From NCBI GenBank assembly GCA_934149155.1, contig CAKPDZ010000001.1, forward strand, positions 49,286-113,285: DNA of 64,000 nt. The letters are read 5' to 3'. Source of the DNA: an uncultured Clostridia bacterium (GTDB lineage Bacteria; Bacillota; Clostridia; TANB77; CAG-508). Position numbers and translations under genes: made by a program. Positions 57,936 through 64,000 of the stretch are shown piece after piece (the first letter of the stretch is position 1; each line of letters starts with the position of its first letter). Under the pieces are notes generated by a model. That model worked only from the letters and a program-made list of their open reading frames with translations. It was not told where the DNA came from and ran no database searches.

Positions 57936-59516
57936 TTATATTCCAACGCCTTGTGAAAGTACAATCGGCTCTTTAGCCTTTTTTAACACATATTTGGGAA
58001 TATAAATTTTCTCGCCCGCCATCAATCTATCAGGTCTCTCCATTCCATTTACCCTTGCAATGTCATCAACTGTACTTCCAAATCTTTTTGCAATTTTCCA
58101 CAAAGAATCTCCATTTTTAACCACATATATAATAACACTATAATCCTCTAAATTTTCCTCTTCCTCCATTGAAATATCGCTAATTACAGGAATTGCTGAA
58201 TTTCTATATGTGTTTGTTTCAAAATTCAAATCAACATTTGCACTCACTGTTCCTGCCTGATTCAAAAACTCTTGTGAATTCACCTCGATATTGGTATCCA
58301 CTCTGCAATCATCAGAAGTATCAACATCATCAACTGTTTGTTCAAACGGAATTGTCAACTTCTTAGTATTGATGCCCACTGCTGAATTATCCGTAAAAAT
58401 CAAGTTAACTTCCAGCTCTCCTTCGAACATGATTTTCCCACTTAATTTATTCTCTTTATTAATAACCGGATTTATTGATACATCAAGTATATTGCCATTT
58501 TCAAGCTCTGGTACATCAATTTTTTCACGAATATTGCACACATTTTTTTTACATTGCTTATTAGCAATTGTATTAACCATATCTTTGTTGAAAGTCATTT
58601 TCTCGCCAGGACAATACATGTCTTGAATTGTCTGGATTTCCATCTCTTCATAAGCCATACAACTAATCTCAACTTCCATCTCAACATACACTGAGTGATC
58701 CTCCACAGCATTCGGCTTTATCAAGATATTACGTATCATGTATGTTGTTTCACAAATATTTTCTTCCTTAATATTAGGCATATCTATGAACCCCACTACC
58801 GGAAGTCTTCCCTGGAAATTGCAAATACGACCATCTTCCGTCAAATACATCATCTTTACTTCCATTTCTGCTTTAGCAAGAATTTTGTTGTAGCTAACCT
58901 TGATATCTTTATCCACTAAACAAATCTGTGCACATAATATCTCTGCAAGGTTATCCGTAGCTGGAATTGAAACATTTTCTTTAACTGAAGTCTTGGTAGA
59001 TCCACTACCAATCATAGAATTAACCTTCATATTTTTATTAAGAACTTGAATATTGCTATCATTTAAATCAGTTATTACATCCACAGACTCCTGCTCATAA
59101 ATCTTTATTTGAACCTCAAGCGAAACCTTTATCCCTATTTTTCTGCCATTAATAACATTACACTCAATCAACTTGATTTTTGGCATAATCTCAACATTCA
59201 TCCCACTTTGAAGCTCCGGCACACTAATATTTTCAGAAAAATCCAAACTTGTATTAACCCCTCTAATGTTATCAGATTCACTCTGATCACAATCAGCAAA
59301 ATACATTATATAAGTTAAAATATTTCCATCAATTTTTATTTTTCCATCCATAACCTCTTTTTTGTAAACACAAATATTTCCACTTGTATTGATTGTATTC
59401 AATATATCCGGCTTAGAATCAGGAACAATCATATCTCCCTGAATATTTATTATTTCCTTCTTTTCACTTATAACTTTATTTACATTCAAAGTTTCTTTTG
59501 TTGTGTTTATTTCCAT
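57936..59516 (-). CDS. sipL: SipL-like spore coat morphogenetic protein (SPOCS/DUF3794 and LysM)
   Basis: GGAGG lies upstream of ATG 59,516; 526 residues, very close to SipL of Clostridioides difficile. The N-terminal and middle part has repeated SPOCS/DUF3794 domains (EIINIQGDMIVPDSKPDIL, VKENVSIPATDNLAEILCAQ and similar). The C-terminus has a LysM domain at about 466-510 (VVKNGDSLWKIAKRFGSTVD, ending YIPK). In C. difficile SipL binds SpoIVA through its LysM domain and anchors the coat to the forespore. Presence of this gene supports an endospore-forming Clostridia host. It is followed by yunB after an 80-base gap that shows nothing else. Confidence 0.88.
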   Translation of the reverse strand: MEINTTKETLNVNKVISEKKEIINIQGDMIVPDSKPDILNTINTSGNICVYKKEVMDGKIKIDGNILTYIMYFADCDQSESDNIRGVNTSLDFSENISVPELQSGMNVEIMPKIKLIECNVINGRKIGIKVSLEVQIKIYEQESVDVITDLNDSNIQVLNKNMKVNSMIGSGSTKTSVKENVSIPATDNLAEILCAQICLVDKDIKVSYNKILAKAEMEVKMMYLTEDGRICNFQGRLPVVGFIDMPNIKEENICETTYMIRNILIKPNAVEDHSVYVEMEVEISCMAYEEMEIQTIQDMYCPGEKMTFNKDMVNTIANKQCKKNVCNIREKIDVPELENGNILDVSINPVINKENKLSGKIMFEGELEVNLIFTDNSAVGINTKKLTIPFEQTVDDVDTSDDCRVDTNIEVNSQEFLNQAGTVSANVDLNFETNTYRNSAIPVISDISMEEEENLEDYSVIIYVVKNGDSLWKIAKRFGSTVDDIARVNGMERPDRLMAGEKIYIPKYVLKKAKEPIVLSQGVGI

Positions 59517-59582
59517 GAAAAAAACCTCCTCTACATTTTTTGTTTATTAATGTATATGGGGGTTTTTCTTATTTTAGAACAA

Positions 59583-59693
59583 TTGCACATTTGGGACCGG
59601 TTCTGTTTTGCTCACTGCACATTTGGGACCGGTTCTGTTTTGTACCTAAGAATGGTACTATTTTGCTCACAAGACTGGTTCTGTTTTGCTCAT
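59583..59693 (+). repeat. REP-like cluster R10, contains the end of the DUF4097 gene
   Basis: GCACATTTGGGACCGGTTCT appears twice, then the TACCTAAGAATGGTAC hairpin and CACAAGACTGGTTCTGTTTT. The last seven codons and stop of the neighbouring gene are inside this cluster. Confidence 0.75.
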
Positions 59694-60539
59694 TCTTATG
59701 TCAATACTTCCAACTCCGCCTTCAATGTCTATTTTATTTTCTCCATTTCCAGTAGTTGAATCATCAGCAACAGAGCTATCGTTAATTTTTATATCTCCAA
59801 TTCCCTTTTCTGTGTGAATAGCATATTTTTCAGCATCTCCAGTTAATTCCAATTCTACATCTCCTACTCCACAGCTAATTTGTGTGTTTCCTGTCAAATC
59901 TCCTGAATATACTAATTTTCCGACTCCTGCTTCTATATCAGCATTTGCTAATTCTGAATTCTTTATTATAGCTTGACCAGCACCGCATTCAATCTTTGCA
60001 TTATTCTTGACTGAAATATTTTGCATATTTACATTTCCTGCCCCAAAATTAAATTCTACATTTTTGGCTATAAGTCCTGCTATATCCACTATTCCAGCAC
60101 CAACTTGTATATCAGTTTCTTCTAATTCTACATCTTCTGGAAGATAAATTGTTATACTGCTTTTTGAATCACTTTTATTTAATTTTTTATTGTTTTTGAT
60201 TTCCAAAATTCCATCTTTACTTTCTATTTTTGTATTTTTAGGAATTTGATATGTCTCTACTTTATATGAATTCCCTTCTAATTTTATTGTCAAATTAGAT
60301 GCTGAAATATCTAATTTCATTTTTGAAAACTCTTCTACCTCTTGATTTTCATCGATTCTTTCTATACTAGAATCATCTGAATTAATAGCATCATTCAAAC
60401 TATCGGTAAGATAGCTTATTCCATAGAATCCTGTAAATATTGATACTATTATTGCAATTATTCCTCCAATTATTGATATTGCTAAATATAATCCGAATGC
60501 AATTGCTGCATATTTTATTATTTTTTGAAATTCCTTCAT
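59667..60539 (-). CDS. DUF4097-family envelope protein
   Basis: AGGAAAG lies upstream of ATG 60,539; 290 residues. One membrane segment sits near residues 12-36 (AAIAFGLYLAISIIGGIIAI). A repetitive beta-rich domain follows with regular turns (VGAGIVDI, FGAGNVNM, CGAGQAII, AGVGKLVY, CGVGDVEL, KGIGDIKI, GGVGSIDI), the DUF4097 beta-solenoid-like pattern seen in LiaX-type and related cell-envelope stress proteins. It is 52 bases downstream of the LiaF-like gene, so likely in one operon and a shared envelope-stress role. The last residues (SKTEPVL) and the TGA come from an REP-like element, suggesting the original C-terminus was replaced. Confidence 0.8.
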   Translation of the reverse strand: MKEFQKIIKYAAIAFGLYLAISIIGGIIAIIVSIFTGFYGISYLTDSLNDAINSDDSSIERIDENQEVEEFSKMKLDISASNLTIKLEGNSYKVETYQIPKNTKIESKDGILEIKNNKKLNKSDSKSSITIYLPEDVELEETDIQVGAGIVDIAGLIAKNVEFNFGAGNVNMQNISVKNNAKIECGAGQAIIKNSELANADIEAGVGKLVYSGDLTGNTQISCGVGDVELELTGDAEKYAIHTEKGIGDIKINDSSVADDSTTGNGENKIDIEGGVGSIDIRMSKTEPVL

Positions 60540-60591
60540 TTAACTTTCCTACTTTCTATCTTCTATAAAGTATTTTTTATTTGATATCTAC

Positions 60592-61263
60592 TTATTTGAT
60601 GTCTACTCCACCGAATAAACAAAAAGCTTTTACATAAATTGTTGGTTGCCCATCTTTATTCTTTGTTTTGTTACTTACTCCACCAAATATTGATGTGGAT
60701 TTTACTTGAATATTCACATTTTCTGGAGCAAATATATTTATTCCTCCAAAAACTGATGTTGCATTTATAATTTTGTCTTCTACTATATTTGCATTTTTCA
60801 AGTCTACATCAATCCCACCAAATATTGCATTTAGGCTAACTCCTTTAAAATCATCACCTGCAAAATTTAATTTTTGACCTGAAAAAGTTGCATAGAATTC
60901 TTCTTTGTTACTTTTGTTTAATTCATCAATTTTTTCATTTACCTTAGAACTAACTGTATCTTTAAAGATGATTCCAACACCAATTGCGACCAATACTGCT
61001 GGTAATATTAATTTTCCAATAACACTCATATCTAAAATTCCTTGAGCTGATAATAGCAATGCTACTCCTATGGCTAGCCATATATATGCACTTACATCTT
61101 TATAATTTTTTGCTATACTTACAACACTTGGTACTATTATAAATAATGACCACCATCCATCGAAAAATATATCAATATTTGTTACTCCTAATGCATTTAA
61201 TCCTAAAATTAAACCTATTATTATAAAAACTACTCCCCATAATACATTTTCTACTTTTTTCAT
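60592..61263 (-). CDS. LiaF-like membrane protein
   Basis: 223 residues. Four membrane segments lie at about 7-25, 32-50, 59-77 and 85-104. A C-terminal domain (about 125-223) repeats the turn FGG followed by a hydrophobic strand (IFGGIDVDL, VFGGINIFA, IFGGVSNKT, LFGGVDIK), typical of the LiaF / cell-wall-active-antibiotics-response domain. In Bacilli LiaF controls the LiaRS two-component system that senses envelope damage; no liaRS genes are in this window. It forms a likely operon with the DUF4097 gene. The leader between promoter and ATG is partly an REP-like cluster. Confidence 0.82.
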   Translation of the reverse strand: MKKVENVLWGVVFIIIGLILGLNALGVTNIDIFFDGWWSLFIIVPSVVSIAKNYKDVSAYIWLAIGVALLLSAQGILDMSVIGKLILPAVLVAIGVGIIFKDTVSSKVNEKIDELNKSNKEEFYATFSGQKLNFAGDDFKGVSLNAIFGGIDVDLKNANIVEDKIINATSVFGGINIFAPENVNIQVKSTSIFGGVSNKTKNKDGQPTIYVKAFCLFGGVDIK

Positions 61264-61285
61264 AATTTTCTCTCCTTCCTATTTT

Positions 61286-61372
61286 TGCGCATTTGGGACC
61301 GGTTCTGTTTTGCTCACTGCGCATTTGGGACCGGTTCTGTTTTGTGCACAAGACTGGTTCTGTTTTGTACCA
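61286..61372 (+). repeat. REP-like cluster R11 in the LiaF-like gene leader
   Basis: GCGCATTTGGGACCGGTTCT appears twice, separated by GTTTTGCTCACT, then ACAAGACTGGTTCTGTTTTG. It lies between the predicted promoter and the gene, so it would be transcribed as 5' leader. Confidence 0.75.
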
Positions 61373-61386
61373 CTTTCTATAACCTT

Positions 61387-61415
61387 ATTATATTATATTT
61401 ATATCTGTATTTCAA
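61387..61415 (-). promoter_or_regulatory. Promoter of the LiaF-like/DUF4097 operon
   Basis: TTGAAA (61,410-61,415), a 17-bp spacer and TATAAT (61,387-61,392) lie on the minus strand. The leader of about 120 bases would contain the REP-like cluster. Confidence 0.6.
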
Positions 61416-61473
61416 GTACTAACGCATCAGTAATATTTCATCTTGTCACTACATTTTCCCTTATCATAAAAAA

Positions 61474-61526
61474 GCGAACCTAAGATTTTCTATCAAATGT
61501 AAATTTTAAGAAAATCTAAGGCTCGC
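61474..61526. repeat. Long inverted repeat downstream of spoVG
   Basis: Two 18-base arms, GCGAACCTAAGATTTTCT and AGAAAATCTAAGGCTCGC, are nearly complementary around a 17-base AT loop. It may be a further terminator or an RNA structure. Confidence 0.5.
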
Positions 61527-61542
61527 CATATTTATCTAGTAC

Positions 61543-61572
61543 AAAAATTTCTCCTACAAGGAGAAATTTTTT
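61543..61572. terminator. Bidirectional terminator hairpin
   Basis: AAAAATTTCTCC/GGAGAAATTTTT has a 5-base TACAA loop, with A and T runs on both sides. Confidence 0.6.
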
Positions 61573-61577
61573 ACTAT

Positions 61578-61611
61578 ATAAAAAATCCCACTCTTTATGA
61601 GTGAGATTTTC
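61578..61611 (-). terminator. Terminator of spoVG
   Basis: AAAATCCCACTC/GAGTGAGATTTT is a stem just after the spoVG stop codon, with TTTTTTATATAG following on the minus strand. Confidence 0.65.
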
Positions 61612-61618
61612 AAATTTA

Positions 61619-61891
61619 TTATTCTGCTGATTCTTCTGTTTCAGGAGCGTCATAAGCTTCTAATATAGCTTTTTGTACTTTCTCTCTTGTTTCAGCATTG
61701 ATTGGATGAGCTATATCCTTGAATTCTCCGTTTGGAGTTTTTCTGCTTGGCATAGCGATGAATAATCCATTTTGACTTTCGATAACTTTGATATCATGGA
61801 TAACAAATTCATTATCGAATGTTACAGAAGCAACAGCTTTCATTCTGTTCTCTGAATTTACTTTTCTTAAACGTACGTCTGTTATTTGCAT
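61619..61891 (-). CDS. spoVG: SpoVG, RNA/DNA-binding regulator
   Basis: The start is ATG 61,891 after GGAGGT with 7-base spacing; an in-frame start 5 codons earlier overlaps the ribosome site. It has 90 residues, the family's usual length. It matches SpoVG from the first residues ([11 protein letters not shown]) through [40 protein letters not shown] and [19 protein letters not shown]. SpoVG is a small nucleic-acid-binding regulator of cell division, sporulation and gene expression in Firmicutes. A sigma-H-like promoter lies upstream, as in Bacillus subtilis. Confidence 0.95.
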   Translation of the reverse strand: MQITDVRLRKVNSENRMKAVASVTFDNEFVIHDIKVIESQNGLFIAMPSRKTPNGEFKDIAHPINAETREKVQKAILEAYDAPETEESAE

Positions 61892-61956
61892 TGTGTGCAC
61901 CTCCACTGTTTTTAAATTTGTACATATATGTATCGTATCTTATGTACTACTATATT

Positions 61957-61984
61957 ATTCGTCATCAAAAAAAATTTTCCCTCT
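61957..61984 (-). promoter_or_regulatory. Candidate sigma-H promoter of spoVG
   Basis: On the minus strand AGAGGGAAA (61,976-61,984), a 12-bp spacer and GACGAAT (61,957-61,963) fit the known sigma-H consensus RnAGGAwWW / RnnGAAT with one mismatch, about 66 bases before the ATG. Confidence 0.4.
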
Positions 61985-62095
61985 TTTTTTTACAAATTTT
62001 TATTTTTATAATTTTCCCCTCCTATTTTTCTCTTTTAATTATTATTAATATTACTTGCAATTCACCACCATCTCATAAATTATACCAATTTAGGA

Positions 62096-62235
62096 AATTA
62101 ATAATATATTGTTTTGCAATACCGCGTAAGCGATTAAACGAACCTATGCGAGTGCGATATGGAGCAATCTACATACTAGTTTTTTTAGATGAAGATTGCG
62201 ACAGCAAGATATAAAAAAACAATATATTATTAATT
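62096..62235 (+). mobile_element. MITE-like element, copy 3
   Basis: A 140-bp element with the same terminal inverted repeats and interior order as the copies at 20,974 and 21,567, in the orientation of copy 2, but more diverged in the middle (GATTAAACGAACCTATGCGA). It lies between the divergent spoVG and murC genes. Apart from it and the two promoters the gap 61,985-62,310 shows nothing recognisable. Confidence 0.7.
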
Positions 62236-62314
62236 TTTTAGATTCCCTATAAGAAATTATGGATAAATTTCAACTAATATTATCAAGATATTATAATATT
62301 TTGTAACAAAAAAC

Positions 62315-62343
62315 TTGAATTTTACATTATATAAGTATATAAT
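62315..62343 (+). promoter_or_regulatory. Promoter of murC
   Basis: TTGAAT (62,315-62,320), a 17-bp spacer and perfect TATAAT (62,338-62,343) give a leader of about 90 bases. Confidence 0.7.
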
Positions 62344-62439
62344 AGAAAAGCAAATTTAGAATTTTATAAAAAAGACAAAAAACAAAACAAATAAATTAAT
62401 TTAAATTTAGATAAAACTTTTAAATAGGGAGTGTTTATA

Positions 62440-63822
62440 ATGCCAAATATTAATAACATAAAAAAATATAATAAAATACATATGATTGGAATCGGTGGTG
62501 TCAGCATGAGTGGTATTGCTGAGATTCTTGTAAACTGGGGTTTTTCAGTTTCTGGTAGTGACCGTACAGATTCAGATTTATTACATACTCTAAAAAATGC
62601 AGGAGTTCAAATACATATAGGCCATGATGCCAAAAACGTTGAAGGAGCTGATTGTGTTGTATTTACAGCAGCAATTCATCCAGATAATCCAGAATACGTT
62701 CATGCTAAAGAACTTGGAATTCCTCTTATAGAAAGATCTGATTTTCTTGGCGAACTTACAAGATGTTATCAAAATACAATAGCAATTTCAGGAACTCATG
62801 GAAAAACTACTACTACTTCCCTTGTTTCTTTATGTTTTCTGGAAGCTCAAAAAGATCCTAGTATCCAAGTCGGAGCCATTATAAAAGAACTTGGTGGAAA
62901 TTATAGAGTTGGAAATAGCGAAAACTTCATTATCGAAGCATGTGAATATGTTGAAAGCTTTTTAAAATTCAGTCCAAAATCTGAAATTATATTAAATATT
63001 GATAATGATCATTTGGATTACTATAAAAACATTGAAAATGTAAAAAAAGCTTTTATCAAATATGTAAAATTATTGCCAGAAAATGGTCATCTTATAATAA
63101 ATGCTGATGATAAAAATTGTTTAGATTTGCCTATCTATTCAAAAGCTCCAGCAATCAAATATGGAATAGAAAATGAAGATGTTGATTTTTCTGCTCAAAA
63201 TATTGTTTTTAATGAAGATGGTTTTCCTGAATTTGATGTTTACAAATATGGCGAATTTTTTGCACATTTTAAACTTGCAATTCCTGGTAAACACAATGTT
63301 TTAAATGCTTTATCTTGTATTGCTTTGTGTGATGCTTATGGTATTGATAAAAAATATATGCAATCTGCTTTACAAAAATTTACTGGTGCAGATAGACGTT
63401 TTGAATATAAGGGTATGCTTAATGGTGCTAGAGTTTATGATGATTATGGTCATCATCCTACAGAAGTTTCTGCTACAGCCAAAGCCTTAAAAAACAAAAA
63501 ATACAATAAGTCTTGGGTTGTTTTTCAACCTCATACATATAGTAGAACATTTAACCTTCTAGATGATTTTGCTCATGCCTTACTTTCTTTTGATAATATT
63601 ATTGTTACTGATATTTATGCAGCAAGAGAAACAAATACTTATAATATTTCTTCAAAAGATTTGGCTGATGCAATCATCAAATTAGGTAAAGATGCTAAAT
63701 ACATTTCTTCTCTTGATGATTGTGCTACTTATTTGAAGAAAAATGTAAAATCTGGCGATATTGTTCTTACTCTTGGTGCTGGTACTGTTACTAATATTGG
63801 TCCAATGATTGTTGAAAAATAA
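62440..63822 (+). CDS. murC: UDP-N-acetylmuramate--L-alanine ligase MurC
   Basis: ATG 62,440 is preferred, 8 bases after AGGGAG; an in-frame GTG at 62,431 overlaps that ribosome site. It has 460 residues, full length. The N-terminal UDP-binding Rossmann part has IGIGGVSMSG (16-25), the central ATP-binding part SGTHGKTTTTS (117-127), then NIDNDHLDYY, GKHNVLNALS, YDDYGHHPTEV and QPHTYSRT, all MurC signatures. It adds L-alanine to UDP-MurNAc in the cytoplasm, the first step of the peptidoglycan stem peptide. It is single, with its own promoter and terminator, and is the only plus-strand protein gene in the window. Confidence 0.96.
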   Translation: MPNINNIKKYNKIHMIGIGGVSMSGIAEILVNWGFSVSGSDRTDSDLLHTLKNAGVQIHIGHDAKNVEGADCVVFTAAIHPDNPEYVHAKELGIPLIERSDFLGELTRCYQNTIAISGTHGKTTTTSLVSLCFLEAQKDPSIQVGAIIKELGGNYRVGNSENFIIEACEYVESFLKFSPKSEIILNIDNDHLDYYKNIENVKKAFIKYVKLLPENGHLIINADDKNCLDLPIYSKAPAIKYGIENEDVDFSAQNIVFNEDGFPEFDVYKYGEFFAHFKLAIPGKHNVLNALSCIALCDAYGIDKKYMQSALQKFTGADRRFEYKGMLNGARVYDDYGHHPTEVSATAKALKNKKYNKSWVVFQPHTYSRTFNLLDDFAHALLSFDNIIVTDIYAARETNTYNISSKDLADAIIKLGKDAKYISSLDDCATYLKKNVKSGDIVLTLGAGTVTNIGPMIVEK

Positions 63823-63841
63823 TTTTAATGTAAAGATAATA

Positions 63842-63891
63842 AAAAAACAGGAGATCTTTTTTAATCATTTATTTAAGATCTCTTGTTTTTT
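63842..63891 (+). terminator. Terminator of murC
   Basis: AAAAACAGGAGATCTT / AAGATCTCTTGTTTTT is a stem of about 16 bp with a long AT loop and T-run, 20 bases after the stop codon. Confidence 0.75.
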
Positions 63892-63924
63892 GTCTTGTAT
63901 TGTGTTATATTATATTTGTTTTGT

Positions 63925-64000
63925 GCCACTATAGCTCAGTTGGTAGAGCGACGGATTCGTAACCCGTAGGCCAGCAGTTCGATTCTGCTTAGTGGCTCCA
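63925..64000 (+). tRNA. tRNA-Thr (anticodon CGT)
   Basis: A 76-base cloverleaf with encoded CCA: acceptor GCCACTA/TAGTGGC, D arm GCTC...GAGC, anticodon loop TTCGTAA (anticodon CGT, reads ACG), T arm AGCAG-TTCGATT-CTGCT, discriminator T. The anticodon stem has an A-C mismatch at 31:39, next to the loop. Confidence 0.9.

Noticed and set aside
59549..59590. Possible sigma-E promoter (CATATACATT) upstream of sipL
   Set aside because: The -10 resembles the consensus but no -35 at the right spacing was found, so it is not listed as a feature.
48701..61372. ACCGGT-centred repeats as a CRISPR array or as phase-variable sites
   Set aside because: They are dispersed, in both orientations, without uniform spacers or cas genes, and without a recombinase; a RAYT gene explains them better.

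Overview
The window looks like chromosomal DNA of a very AT-rich, endospore-forming anaerobic Clostridia-type bacterium. The evidence is the sporulation genes (sipL, yunB, spoVG), a trimeric [FeFe]-hydrogenase operon, strong GGAGG ribosome sites, sigma-A type promoters with 17-bp spacers, and the standard code with TGA used as stop. Species cannot be named. All protein genes except murC lie on the minus strand.

Region 1 (1-46,900) is a giant surface-protein locus. Gene A (start 20,740, running off the left edge, at least 6,913 codons) and ORFs C (46,874-37,350) and B (37,399-21,782) encode enormous secreted proteins built from Ig-like domains alternating with blocks of BspA-type (DUF285) repeats. 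C adds two LamG-like domains; A adds a glycine-rich 'VYGG' beta-helix-like region. B has no credible start, and the C/B junction splits one Ig-like domain, so C+B is probably one frameshifted gene of about 8,370 codons. A and C share a nearly identical promoter and leader.

Region 2 (20,741-21,781), between A and B, holds two inverted copies of a ~140-bp MITE-like element. They flank what looks like a type I toxin-antitoxin module: a 34-residue hydrophobic peptide on the minus strand and a convergent small RNA on the plus strand with its own promoter and terminator. A third copy of the element lies before murC.

Region 3 (47,200-50,580) has an unrecognised charged protein, a camelysin/TasA-like exported protein and a small unknown protein. 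The first two share an upstream array of three 11-bp-spaced half-sites resembling WalR/PhoP-type boxes, 21 bp upstream of each -35.

Region 4 (50,640-55,800) is an electron-bifurcating hydrogenase operon, hydC-hydB-(membrane protein)-hydA. Region 5 (55,960-61,900) carries a RAYT (REP-associated tyrosine transposase), yunB, sipL, a LiaF-like/DUF4097 envelope pair and spoVG. Regions 3-5 are peppered with about eleven clusters of a palindromic 'gggaccggttct' repeat, in inverted orientation on the two sides of the RAYT. Several clusters contain or touch the stop codon of the neighbouring gene. Region 6 (62,096-64,000) is the third MITE copy, murC and a tRNA-Thr gene on the plus strand.
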